A DNA stretch of 64,000 nt from Tetragonia tetragonoides (taxonomy: Eukaryota; Streptophyta; Magnoliopsida; Caryophyllales; Aizoaceae). This document shows, in pieces, positions 50,969-63,900 of this stretch (positions within the stretch are counted from its first letter, which is position 1; each line of letters opens with the position of its first letter). Location of the stretch: positions 13,373,501-13,437,500 of the forward strand of contig CM076142.1 in the NCBI GenBank assembly GCA_038025085.1, read 5' to 3'. The position numbers and the translations under genes are program-made. The notes beneath the pieces are model-generated. The model worked only from the letters and a program-made list of their open reading frames with translations. It did not search any database and was not told the DNA's origin.

Positions 50969-52401
50969 TAAATTGAAAAGTTGTTTATTATTTGAAATAG
51001 TTTTAGCGGGTGCACGAATACAGTATATAGGAACAAGACTCTTACCTTAGAGTAAGGAACAATATTTTTAATCACAAAATAAGTAATTGATTAATAGAAA
51101 ATGAAAAGTGCTACTCACAAAATTTTGTTTATAGTGTTGTTTATTGACATACTATATGTGATCGAGGGATCACCAAAATGTGCTCAAACATAGTCAATTA
51201 ATCGTAACAAAAATAAATAATACTCATATTTGGAAATCTCTTTTTGTAAAACAAGTTTATGTGAGAAATACCTTTTGAATAAGTACTCAATAAGAATCTC
51301 CTTTAAGTCACTTTGGCCTTGTTACAATCCCATATATTCATATTTTCGATAAGTAATAAATGTGATTTACAAAAATACTCTCATGTATCTGACATATGGT
51401 CTGGAGTAGGGAGTGTCATGACAAATCACCTTCAATGACAAATTTCTAATTTTTCACCCCAAATTAGCCTTTCATGAAATTGAAATGTGATAACACCAAT
51501 GGCAACGAGAATACTCCGATGACCAATATTTCCTACCATAGTCATCACCAACGTATGTCAATATAATGCCCCTACTAATCTCGTAAAATTTCAAAAAAAA
51601 GAAGAAGTGATTATTAATCCTTAAGTAGTTAATTCCTATTCTTTTTGAGGACCGACGTGAAATGGAATGAATCAAATTTGCAACTTAAAAAAGAAATTAA
51701 AACAAATCTGCATAAACTGCTAAGACAAATCGATGGTCAAAACAGTTAACAACTGATGGCTAATGCAATCAGCTAACTATTTGCCAAATAGGACCAATTT
51801 AGCTTGCACCTCATTGAACACAGAAAATGGGGGGAAAAAGAAGTGAAACAATGGGTGAGAAATGAACTTGTGAGTTGTGAACTTTTAGTTCCCTTGGCTA
51901 AGGAAGTTTTGAGGATGTTAGAGAGCACCATACCGATGCTTGACTAAGACTTGTCAAGTTGTGATACAACAACGTTTATCATAAACTGCCCCTCATAGAG
52001 TACAACATAAAGTCATTACAATACAAATCTTTTGCGTAACGTAGGAGAACTTTATTATAAACGGTCAATAGGAATGTCTTATATGGAGCACTTTAGAACT
52101 ATTGATAGTTTGATACAAATACAATTCAATGAAAGAGACTGAAAATGGATTATGCATATGAATATGATTATGATGGCAATAACGGATTGATCTTCACATT
52201 CATTTTCTGCCTTTTTACTAAGCTTTGTCTCGTTATGTTGTCGTTGGTAGTTATAGCCATAGTCACAACATTGCCAAAATATGTAGACCTTTGTTATGTG
52301 TCGTTTGTACTATTAGAGGGTCGTTCAATTTGATGTAATTTTAGTTTAAAGGAGATACCACTAATGTTATTTTCTTTTTCTTGGCGCTATGATACCTTAC
52401 A
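50969..52401. other. gene-free spacer upstream of the GH9 gene
   Basis: AT-rich, no supported gene. Short open frames here (for example 52145-52333) have no domain or splice context. Confidence 0.45.
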
Positions 52402-52701
52402 AAGCTTCTGTTTGATTCACCTTAATTTTACTTAAATTCAGTTCAGTTCAGTTCAGTTCATGTGTAACTTTATTATTCATATAACTTTTTATTCCAATAT
52501 AATTTCATGATGAAAATTATGTCATCGGAAAGATCTCAAAGCATGCTTTCAAATGAGTCCAATATTGACTATGTTTGGACGAATTTTAAATGGTTAACAG
52601 TCAAGTTCAAAAAATCAATTAAGTTCAGTTCAGTTCAGTTAAGTTCAGATCAGTTCAATTCAGTTCTGATTAGTTTTATCCAGGTGAATCAAACGGAGCT
52701 T
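52402..52701. mobile_element. Tourist-like MITE, family T1, third copy
   Basis: About 300 bp with AAGCTTCTGTTTGATT and the inverse AAGCTCCGTTTGATT. It matches the 4949-5224 copy in reverse orientation almost throughout (TTCAGTTCAG runs, 'aatgagtccaatattgactatg'). The flanking target bases have decayed. Confidence 0.82.
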
Positions 52702-53699
52702 AAATCGTTGAGAAGGCAAAACTATATATGATTGGCAGAATCAGTGACATGATCTTATGGAATCAGTAGAAAAGAACACACCCGTATACTCAACAATCTT
52801 ATAATTATATATGTTTAACATACAAATCCTTGAAATCATATCAAATCCAAACATCATTTGCTACCAACAAAATTCTTTGAAGTAGTAAAAAAAAGTTCCA
52901 ATATAGTACTAGCATGATACTATATGAACTAACTGAGGCTAGCTGCATGTATTCCCAGTAACTGGGAACAAAACTAAATTAAGTATATTGCACTCAGAGC
53001 ACCACATGGGAAGCGGGGTTCCAGAGGAGAAGAGATAGAGATAGAGAGATTGAAGAGAGAAATGTAAGGTGATGTCGGGTAAAGGAGATGTCCATGTTCA
53101 TGGCGATCAGATTGAGATGCAGAGTTCGTGTTAGCCCCTTGTTAGTTCCATTGACTGGACCACATAAAGGTCAGAAATGGCCCATGCTAATTGTACACAA
53201 ATGCAGCCAAGAGTTAGCTACAGGATTTGTATTTGTATGGAGTATATGGGTATGGAGCACTTGTACTACCAATAAGTGCATATAACAACACTCAATCAAA
53301 TATTTCTATCTAGATATATACCATCCTTGTGGTAGTTGTGTGTGGTTAATTAGAATCCAGGAGTTGTTGATACAATGGTAGATAAGTTATAACTTGTACA
53401 TTAGGTTATGGGTTTAATTTTCAAACCTCCTGAGAAGTACCTACACAAATTAATTCGTGGAATACCCGAGGTCGTGTGTTATGAGGTACCCTTTAGCCAC
53501 GCCCAAAAAGAAAGGAAGTTCCTTTTTGCAAAACCAAAAAAGAAATTACTGTAGAACTTTAGAAGAGAGCCCCATCCAGTAACTTCAGGGTTTATGATTG
53601 TTTTTGGGTCCCATTGTCCTTCATATATCAGAGTTTGGGGTGGAGAGCGCAATGACGTATTCCCTATTTGTCTCTAACAATAACTTGGGATCGAGGGTG

Positions 53700-53940
53700 C
53701 GCTCTTTTTCACTTACTCCACTGATTCTCACTGATTGAGTAAGGTACTGCCACTGATTCCCCGTGATTGAGTAGCACTAATTTCCATTGATTCTCACTGA
53801 TTCAATAAGGTTCTGTCACTGATTCAATAAGGTCCTGCCACTAATTCTCACTGATTCAACACGATCTAGTCACTGATTCTCACTGATTGAGTAAGATCTT
53901 ACCACTTATTTTCACTGATTGAGTAAGGTCCAATAAGTTA
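53700..53940. repeat. degenerate 33-bp tandem array, site 3
   Basis: Seven or so units of CACTGATTCTCACTGATTGAGTAAGGT type, followed by a run of about 27 A residues (53940-53966). It is entered by GGGTGCGCTCTTTTTCACTTA, resembling the start of array 1. Confidence 0.8.
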
Positions 53941-54986
53941 AAAAAAAAAAAAAAAAAAAAAAAAAACCCGAGTCTCATTACTGATTTTATTTGCTGGGAA
54001 TACAAACCTTCATGCCCGTAAAAAGAGTACGTCGTCTTACATAGAGTTGGTATATTGTATACACCTAGTAGTTTTAGGGTTGGACATTACTTCTATGTGT
54101 ACTACTCACCTGTCTCTCTGATACAAGTATGTTCAAGACTTTGCACCTTGGAATATGTTTGTGTTAGATGATGATGATTTCATGTTTCGTGTGTCAAAAA
54201 CATGTAATTGTTATATGATAAAAACACAAACACCAATTAACAATTTTGTGTTAATGTGGCATAAGTTGCCAGATTATTGCAATAGCTCAATTTTACCTAA
54301 TTGTTTTATAAGTATTTTTAAACCCATTCTAGACTCTGACCCTAATTTCGGAACTTCCATCCTAATCTTTGGAGGGAAGAGAAAGAAAGAGACAAATTAA
54401 AGAGAATGTGTATATATGTATCATGCAATGTATGAGATCTAAAGGCTAAATTATTGAAGATGATCGAGTGCTAAATTATTGAAGAACCATCAAATCATAA
54501 TAGTAGTAGGAGGCCCGTGACCACAAATGTTTGAAGTGGAAGACCATGATCAGGATAATATATGCAAGCCAAGAACTCCTTGAAAATACATAATCGGCTG
54601 TTCTTTTTCTTGTTTTTGTGTTTTTAATAGAACAATACCATATGAATTAATTTAGTCATATATAAAATAGATATATAGATTTTTAATATAACATAAAACT
54701 CACAAATAAAAGTTTTATATGTATCTTATAATTTTGACATAAATTTTATTGGCTTTGAGAGGTGACACAACCAAAGATAGTAATCAAACCATAAATCTCA
54801 TGATTTGTAAATGAGACTCCTATGTCTAAACTTGACCACTGAAACATTCTTGATTCCTACATAAATTTGATTATGTCAATGCCTATTAACCAAAACATAG
54901 TAAGTTCACAAACAATGTTTAAAGTACATATGAAAGCTTGTATAGCATAAATAATATTTCTTGATATATAATTAATTAAAAGATCG

Positions 54987-55301
54987 TCAATATATATATA
55001 TATGTAAAGTTGAGTTCTCACCAAGCATTAATTAAGTAATAAATAGCCATAAATGTATGGGTGATTAAAAAGAAACTAAAAATAGTATATTTATTATCCT
55101 AATGTTTTTTTATAAATTCACTAAAAATATAATTTATATGTTAAATATGGTTTTTTTTATAAAAAGATTATTATTGTTCTTTGCTATTCCTATTATTCAA
55201 CTTTATATATTGATATGATTAAATTTTTTTAACATATTTCTTCTAATAACATAGTGTGCATGATAAACAAGAACCATGCATCGCAAGGGCATGAAATCTA
55301 G
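54987..55301 (+). mobile_element. mini-Helitron flanked by a 15-bp direct repeat
   Basis: 315 bp starting TCAATATATATATATATG then AAAGTTGAGTTC, like the start of the 29013-31003 Helitron. It ends with a hairpin-like ACCATGCATCGCAAGGG (55273-55289) followed by CATGAAATCTAG. Directly outside, TTAATTAAAAGATCG occurs at both 54972-54986 and 55302-55316. Helitrons do not normally duplicate their target, so the flanking repeat is unexplained. Confidence 0.65.
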
Positions 55302-56058
55302 TTAATTAAAAGATCGAGTTCCATAACTTTATTTTAATTTATTTATAAATAGTTGTACTAATAATTTTAATTTCACTTTGCAATTACTATTTTTTTCTTT
55401 TTGCAGATTTGCAATTTATTTGAGTATTGATCTGGTATAAATTGTCACTGCAGTTGCACCAAAAAGTGACCAAACTTAAGATAGCACTTTAGACAATTTA
55501 GAGGTCACTTCAAACAATTTAGGGATCACTTTAAGAATATTGTGGTCGCTTTCATCCGTGGCACTAGTACACAAAAAATTGAGTACTAGGAGTATATTAT
55601 TTCTAGACCTCAAATTCATGATTATTATTTTTAAAAAAACTCTTTCGATTCACCAATATGTGTCACGAAATGAGGGAATGAGGGCAAAATCAGAGGTAAG
55701 TGGTCTACTGGAAAAGAGAAGACCAGCGGAGCATAACATGGTTAAGTACGGAATACAACACATTGACAATGAGCCAATTAAATTAAATTAAAGGGGGACA
55801 TGGAGAACTGATTCTAAGGATTACCAAAAAAGAAAAGTGAGAATAGAAAGAATAGGGCAAAAGAAAGAGGACAATATCATTGCCAAAGGATCCAAAAAGG
55901 ACTGAATTTACAGTAGAAGTAAAGAACTGTAAGACAATATATGGATCGGATAATATGCTATATCGATATTTGGATACCCTTTAAAGCCTAAAGACACACA
56001 AAAAAAAACATGCATTACAACACTAAACAAGCTCGAGTAGGGGATGCTCATATGTGGT

Positions 56059-56551
56059 TAGGGGTGAGCGTTATCGGGTACTCATCGGCTATCACACTAT
56101 CTGAAATTCGAATTGAATTCACCGATTCCTAATTCTTAGGAATTGGAATTGAAATTGGTTGCACCGGTTCCTAACTTCTAGGAATTGGAATTGGATCCAC
56201 CGGGTAGCCACCGGTTCCATCAAAATCCAAAATTGTATTCTTAAGAAATCAAATATTTTTAAATTAACTAACAAAAATTAGCAATAATTATTTTTCCTTT
56301 TAATGTATCCAGAAAGTATGCATGACTAGTGTACAGGAAGCTCATCAGCTAGCCAATAGAGCAAGCAAACACCAGCTTCCTTCCTACTTCTTTTAATTCG
56401 GTTGCAAATTTGCATGTAATTGGTTTTCCACCTGGTACCCATTTTCCGAAATTGGAATTGGAATTAGTTTACCGGTTCCGGTTCCGGAACCACCGATTCC
56501 TAACCGGTTCCAGTTCCGGATTTGGATATCCGGAATTTCTGCTTACCCTTA
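56059..56551. mobile_element. hAT-like MITE with GGAATTGG / GGTTCC repeats
   Basis: 493 bp, left TAGGGGTGAGCG, right inverse TAAGGGTAAGC. The 8-bp flanks TATGTGGT and TACGAGGC share 5 of 8 positions. The interior repeats 'aggaattggaattg' and 'accggttccggttccg'. Confidence 0.6.
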
Positions 56552-59500
56552 TACGAGGCTACATACACTCATTTATTAAATGAGCTTGGTGTTCGTATTC
56601 GACTCGTTTATTATCGAACGAGTTTTGACCGTATTTACGAGCTGTTCATCAGTACAAGTACAGTATATAAAAATCCCGTAGAAGAAAAAATGGGTTTTAC
56701 GGAAGATTCAACAACAGGTCATGAGCAAGCTATGGTCCACACAAAAGACTCCCTAATGGCCACTTTTCAACATGTTTTCATTCGTTTGGCTTGGTGTCAC
56801 ATTTTAACATATATACTCCTATTATCATGGTCATGTGCTCTTTCTGATGAGTTCATGTTCGGGATATCTTTCTGTCACATGCAGTTCAACAAAAGCATGC
56901 CAAAACCCAAATTATTTTCTTCATATCCATGTGGTTTCTCCCATTGGGTATAGAGATATGAGCTGTTTTTTAGTTAACTGTCAAATAATGGACAAGTAGT
57001 ATGGTGTAGTATAATTGTATATTTAAGTATATCCATTTTCTTCGAGGTGTATTTCTGGGGGAACTAGTCCTTGTTGCATAGTCTCATTTGACCACCTCGA
57101 GACAAGGGAAAAAGGGATTATGCTCGTCCGGGTTGCATATTGGCATTATATGATTATGGGTGAAACTAAATTAGTTACTATAGTGTACTCCCTAAGGCTA
57201 ACTACCGCACCTAACTGTATTTTGAATTACTGGAGAGCCAAACCAAAATAACAAAAACTCGTGTGAGGCAGCTTCAAGGTGAGGCTTTCTCTAACAAGTA
57301 TGATGTTATGTTGATGTCATGTTTAACTATAGAGAAAGTCTCAAAATTACATTTTGCAAATTTTGGAGTGTATTCTTTTCTACTTATTCAGTATCGTAAT
57401 GTTATTGGTTTACACAAAAACTCGTATGAGTTGGCCTCAAAGTGAGGCTACTCATACAAACATGATGTCGTTATGCTTGTATATAGAGAAGGCATCACCT
57501 TGAGGCCTCCTCATAAAAAACTTATTGGTTGGTTCATAAAAGCAACACATTTTTTGTCGAAATGCTTTGATGTACTGTTTCAACTTATAACCCGACCCAA
57601 AAACCGATCTGAAAACGACCCAAACCCAATCTAATTTCGAATTCAGATCGTTAGCATGTTAAATCTTTTCGGATCAAGTCTTAAACGAGTCGGGTTCAGA
57701 TCGATACTCGGATCAGGTCAGATTTTGGCCAACAAAATCATACTCCTATGACCAAAGTACTACGATAAATAGCAATTAAATATGTTCCCCTTTCAAGGGT
57801 CAATACTAATTACTAAGTTACTAACTATGTCATTAGATTATGGTCGTGTGTCATGAGAAGTGATAATGTGAGTTAGTAATAGTTTTAATAACATGCGCAA
57901 GGAACATCGGGGTCATCATTAATGGTGCTACTTGTCATCTACAAATCTACAATTACATGTCTTTTTGAGACCAAATTGCTACTTTTATTATACCCCGAGA
58001 TTTACGGACCAAGTTCAATAGTTAGCTTTAGCTTTCAAATTGGAAAGATTAGGCGGTATATGTATTATATATCCTACTAATCACATAATTTTCTCCTGCT
58101 TTTAGCACAAAAAGTCCACTAGTTCCCGCGATTAGTGTTATCGCAGTTCCTAAAAGGCTCAGCAAAATTTCCAATTACATAGTCTATTATCTAATTTTGG
58201 CTTTTGTTTGCTTTCAATCTTCTCCATGAATAACGGAGGTGTATGTACTAATGTATGGATATTGCTACTACTCTACTGACTACTAGTAAGATATTTTCTT
58301 AAGTTTCCTATCTTAGACTTAAGGTTTTTGTGGCGAAGAACACACAAACTCGTATGAAGCGGCCTCGATTAAGGTGAGTCATCTAATCCTGACGTCATGT
58401 TTGGTTATAAAAATTGCCTCACAAAAAATTTGTTACGGTGACAAACCCTTTTATTTATTATTCATATGTTTATAACCAATGACATAAACTCTCTTACCTG
58501 CCCTTGAACCCTTGATCTTGGGCAACCAAATAAAAGGTTCCTGCCAACAAAGTACAAGGAGAGGTACCAATGACACAAACTGAAATAAATTGAAAAAATG
58601 TTTCCAATATTTACGCCTATATCAAAATGTCCTAAACAATATCAATGAAATCTGGCAATCATTCGTCAGTCGTCACATAAGTTAGCATGAACCATGGTAT
58701 GAAAGAACTCGATGCTCACTTATTTTAAATTGAAAAGAGTCACAAGATCAATGTCAACTATTTGAAAGAACGACAAAACCATTTGATATAGGGTGTGTTT
58801 CTTTTCACTTCACATTCTTGAACTAAACTGATCAACTTCACTGTAAAAATCTCCGTAAAATTAGGTATGCCTTAAAGGAAGGGAGAGACTAGTGATTTCT
58901 TGAGTCTCAATTGTTTTTCTTAATATTTAGATTATAGTGTTGTAATGCATTGGATTTGAGTTTTATTTAACTACATTAATTAATTTACTTTCATACCCAC
59001 CTTTAGTTTTCCTATAACCTTGTGACATTGGATGAAAACATTTTTTTTTTATTATCTTAAACTTTAGTTTTTCCTCATCAAAGAAAGGTGCAAGTGAATT
59101 GTGACTATGACTGCTACACTTTTATACATTTAATTCGGACTCTTATGTTCAAAAGCAAACGTATTAAATCAACTGAACAATCAAGACAAGTAATTACATC
59201 GTCAATGCATGTAGCGCCATCTAAGGTAAATTTAAGTTCTACAAGGTTTTTTTTTTTTTTTTTTTTGCTTGGCAGAAGCTGAAAGTTACCACTCACAAAA
59301 ATCCACCCATTATGACTTTGTGAGTGAGTTTGAAACACAAACCACCACCAAGATGATGGGCTTTTTATCAGGTGACCACCATCATTCATATGCTCTAATA
59401 CCCCAATGTGAGTTGGGCCTATCCAAAAGAATGTGAGTGGCTACAGACTAAATGAGCTATAAACAGCCCAAATGTGTTGAACGAATTAATGATTACTCCA

Positions 59501-59707
59501 TATTCTAGTTTCGTAATTCTCGCATTTCCTCATACGTTGGGTTTGCTGTCTTCTGGGAATTATACTAGTCCTTTGTTGGTGCTACTTTAACGGGGTCGGT
59601 GCTTCATACTTGCGCTGGTTATTTAGTTAGAGCATGGCTATGCATGAACTCAATTATGTTTGTTCACCATTCTCTCTATTACTTTCTCACTCCTCCACCT
59701 CACCATG
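56552..59707. other. gene-free spacer before the copia element
   Basis: Contains fragments of dispersed repeats: 'gactcgttta..cgaacgag' near 56600, 'gacccaaac' near 57590-57720, and 'tcgtatgagttggcctcaaag' type blocks at about 57250-57520 and 58350-58440. No gene supported; the 143-codon open frame at 56522-56953 overlaps repeat DNA. Confidence 0.45.
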
Positions 59708-60427
59708 TGTTAGAAACAAGGCTAATGAGGAACGAACTTATCTGTAACAAAGGCCATGGCGTGATGAATCACTGCCCTAAAGTCGAATTTGCCCCCACAC
59801 ATACACTAGGGAATTCCGGCAACCGACCTCCAGGGATACACGGCAGCCAATGCTCCGGTGTACTACGGTGCAATGACTTTGAGAGGAAACTGAACTACTG
59901 CCAAAACTAAGAGAAGAGCGCAAAGAAAAGAGATAACAGAAGAGAAGAGGAGAGGATTTCTGTTTGTTCTGTCCCTCAAAGCTGGAGGTTTTTGGTTAAT
60001 ATATAGAAGCCTTTAGAATTAGTAACTGATCAATGAAGTAAATGGGGAGCTGAGATTGTGGGATTTTATTGTGATAGTAATGAAAAAACGGTTACTGAAT
60101 CTGAAGCTCAACGGACACAAAACGGTCGGAAAAATATTGAGCCGAGAATAAAAAGAGCCCAACCCAACCCTCGCCCTCGCCCTCGCCCGAGCCCGGCCCG
60201 ACCGACCGGACGGACGGCGGCGGCGGCGCGCGCGCGCGCGTGTGTGGAGGAAGAGTCTTCCCTTGACTCTTAGTTCAAAGACTAAAAGTCCACAACAATA
60301 TATAAAGTCTCTTCTCTTTCCTTTCTCTACCTATGTGGGACAATTGTGTTTTGTGAACAAGGCTTTTCAAGGACTTTCTTTGAAGCATACCAAGCTTCAT
60401 GAAGCTTGTTTGGCTTCATTTCCAACA
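59708..60427 (-). mobile_element. 3' LTR of a Ty1/copia retrotransposon
   Basis: Read on the minus strand it starts TGTTGGAAATG directly after a polypurine tract and ends GTTTCTAACA, giving a TG..CA repeat of 720 bp with imperfect inverted ends (TGTTGGAA / TTCTAACA). A TATA-like CTATATATTAACC near 60000 would start the R region. A GC-rich block (CGGCGGCGGCGCGCG, about 60180-60240) lies in U3. The 5' LTR is outside the window, so identity and target duplication cannot be compared. Confidence 0.8.
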
Positions 60428-60437
60428 ATCCCCCACA
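60428..60437 (-). other. polypurine tract
   Basis: ATGTGGGGGAT on the minus strand immediately upstream of the LTR TGTTGG start, the plus-strand DNA primer site of LTR retrotransposons. Confidence 0.8.
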
Positions 60438-60985
60438 TGATTCAAAGAAAGAATGGTAGAAAAAGAATGGTAGAAAAAAGTTTCATGGCAGTAGGAGGTC
60501 GCACGTTACGATACTAATGTCTTGTGGACTTGAATCAGTACCTTGTGCTTACAAGTTTGCCCAACAACCATTTAGGTGGAAAAAAATTCCTTGAACCTTT
60601 CACGGTATTTGTTCAGTACAAACTGCGCACTAGTTTGACCTCAAAATCATATTTACTCTCGCGAAAACATATATACGTTAGCCCCTTACGTGCCTGGATA
60701 CTTCTCTGAACGCTCTAGAGAGTCATTAGCCCAATGCTCTCATAGGGGGCGGGCAATTCCCCCACATTCACATAGGTGAGTTCATCAAGTGTGTACTGTT
60801 TCACACCACCTTACAAGGCTATGAACCCATTAAGAGCTAAAATGCTCAACCTCACACACATGACAGTATACGAAAAAATACTACATCATTTTATAGAGGA
60901 ATGGGGTTTGTAGTACATGACTGGAGTTGTTTTGTGATTTCGTTTGACCTCATTGAACCTGGATATGTTCCAGGTTGGGTATCCA
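60438..60985 (-). other. 3' untranslated region of the copia element
   Basis: About 550 bp between the pol stop codon and the polypurine tract, with no open frame of note; includes a small AAAGAATGGTAGAAA duplication near 60450-60480. Confidence 0.6.
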
Positions 60986-63900
60986 TCACAATTCACTCCC
61001 ACTGGGCTGAAGCCCCATTCCTAGTGCTGACTCAAGCACTATCTTTCTACAAAGGCCTTTGGTGAGAGGATCTGCAAGATTCCTCTCTGACTTTACATAC
61101 TCAAGTGATATCACATTATCTCTGATCAGATTCTTAACAATTTCATGCCGAAGTCGTATATGCCTTCTCTTTCCATTGTAAGAATGGTTGCGGGCCACAC
61201 TTATGGCCGCTTGACAATCACAGTGCATGGAAACGGATGGAGTCAGTCTCCCCCACAATGGAATATAGGCAAGTAGGCTTCTTAGCCATTCAGCTTCATG
61301 GCCTGCCATCTCCAAAGCAATAAACTCAGATTCCATTGTAGATTTAGCAATACAAGTTTGTTTGGAGGATCTCCAAGATATAGCAGCATTAGTAAGAGTA
61401 AAAACATAGCCACTGGTAGAATGAATTTCATCATTATCAGATACCCAGTTAGCATCGCAATACCCCTCCAAAACACATGGAAAATTCTTGTAGTGCAAAC
61501 CCCAATTCATAGTACCTTTCAAATATCTCAACAATCTAATCAAGGCATTCCAATGTTCATGATTGGGATTATGAGTATATCTACTCAACCTGCTCACAGC
61601 ATATGCTATATCTGGTCTAGTATAGTTCATTAAAAATATAACACTTCCAATTATCTTAGCATACTCTTCTTGTGATACACTGTCACCCTTATTCCTTTTC
61701 AAATGAATACTAGGATCATATGGGGTTTTGATAGGAGTGGAATCAAATTGTTTAAACTTCTTTAAAATTTTCTCAACATAATGAGATTGATCCAAACTTA
61801 AACCCACAGAAGTTCTAGTAATTTTAATGCCAAGAATTACATCAGCTTCACCCATGTCTTTCATATCAAAGCATGATTTCAAAAAGGATTTTGTTTTGTT
61901 TACCACATCAATACTAGTACCAAAAATGAGCATGTCATCAACATACAGACATATCATAACGCAACCATGCTCAACATATTTAGAATAAACACAAGCATCA
62001 GAATCATTCACCTTGAAACCATCAGAAATTATAGTACTGTGAAACTTGTCATACCATTGTTTGGGTGCTTGTTTAAGTCCGTACAAGGACTTAACGAGTT
62101 TGCATACCTTATGTTCTTGTACAGGAACTACGCAACCTTCGGGCTGTCTCATGTATATCTCCTCATTAAGATCACCATTCAAAAATGCAGTTTTGACATC
62201 CATTTGATGCACAACAAGATGATGAATGGATGCAAGTGCTATTAAAACTCTAATAGTAGCAACTTTAGTAACAGGAGAATATGTATCAAAATAATCAAGT
62301 CCTTGCTTTTGAAAATTTCCTTGAATCACAAGTCTAGCCTTATATTTGTCTATTGTCCCATCAGTTCGGTATTTCTTTCGGAACACCCATTTACTACCGA
62401 GTGCCTTACAACCCCGAGGAAGGTCAGATAAAATCCAAGTATTGTTACTCATAATGGATTCTAACTCGCTGTTTATGGCCTCTTGCCAAAAACTAGAGTC
62501 AACTGACCTCATGGCCTCTCCATAATACCTAGGGTCATCTTCAATAATATACGCATGCACAAAAGTTTCATCTAGCACATCAATTTCAGCTAAGAAAGCA
62601 GTAACATAATCAGGGCCAAAACTTTTCTCAGTCCTAATTCGTTTACCCCTCCTAGGCTCTTGAACTTCTATACTAGACGAAGTATTGACATGTGAAGGTA
62701 ATGAAGATGCAGCAGCAGGTAAGACCCGTTGTTCATTTACTTTCATAGGAAAGATATGCTCAAAAAATTCAGCATCACGGGACTCTTTAATAGCACCAAA
62801 CCCAGAACCATCTCTTAGAACAAATCTATATGCAACACTACTATTAGCATATCCAATAAATATAGCATCCAATGTTTTGGGTCCAATCTTGCTTCTTTGA
62901 AAGTCAGGAATCCCGACTTTCGCAAGGCACCCCCACACTTTCAAGTAACTCAAGTTAGGTCCAAAACCTTTCCACAACTCATATGGAGTTTTCTCAAGTT
63001 TCTTGTGGGGAACACGATTAAGTATAAAGCAGGCAGAAAGTAAAGCTTCCCCCCACATGTTATTAGGCATACCCGAACTAATAAGCATAGCATTCATCAT
63101 TTCTTTGAGGGTCCTATTTTTTCTCTCGGCAATGCCGTTTTGTTGAGGAGCATAAGGAGCTGTAATTTCGTGAATGATTCCATTAGCCTCACAAAACACC
63201 TTTAGAGGTGTTGAACCTTTAGAGGTGTTGAATCATATTCTCCACCTCTATCGGACCTAAACCTTTTTATTTTACGGTCTAGTTGGTTTTCTACCTCGGC
63301 TTTATAGATGAGAAATTTATCCTCAGCCTCATCCTTAGAACTCAGCAAATACACTTTGGTAAATCTTGAATAATTATCAACAAACGTAATATAATACTTT
63401 TTACCACCTCTACTAACATGGCTATGAAAATCACCAAGGTCAGTGTGCATAAGTTCTAGTAACGTGGAAGTTCTAGTCACTTTCTTATTGTAGGGTTTTT
63501 TCGGATGTTTAGCTTCTACGCATACTTCATTTAGTAAAATCAGTATTGGTAAATGCAGGAATAAGACTAAATTTTTTTAGCCTTTTAATGGATGCCACAT
63601 TCACATGACCTAGTCTAGCATGCCATAATGAAACAGACTCAGCGATGTAAACAACAGAAGAGGTAGATGCTTTATTCTCAGTCACAACATCCAACACAAA
63701 CAACCCCCTATTACAAAAACCTTTCCCAACAAATTCACCATTTTTGGTGAGTACTAGTTTATCAGACTCAAATGCTAACTTAATCCCAGCTTTGTTCAAC
63801 AACGAGCCAGAAATTAAGTTCCTGCGAATATCAGGGACATGCAAAACATTGATTAAAGCAATAGTTTTACCAGAAGTAAGCTTTAAAAGAACCTTCCCTT

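Noticed and set aside
56522..56953. 143-codon open frame on the plus strand
   Set aside because: It begins in a hAT-like MITE and runs through dispersed repeat DNA; no domain and no splice partners.
60058..60273. Pro/Arg-rich open frame
   Set aside because: It is the antisense of the GC-rich part of the copia LTR.
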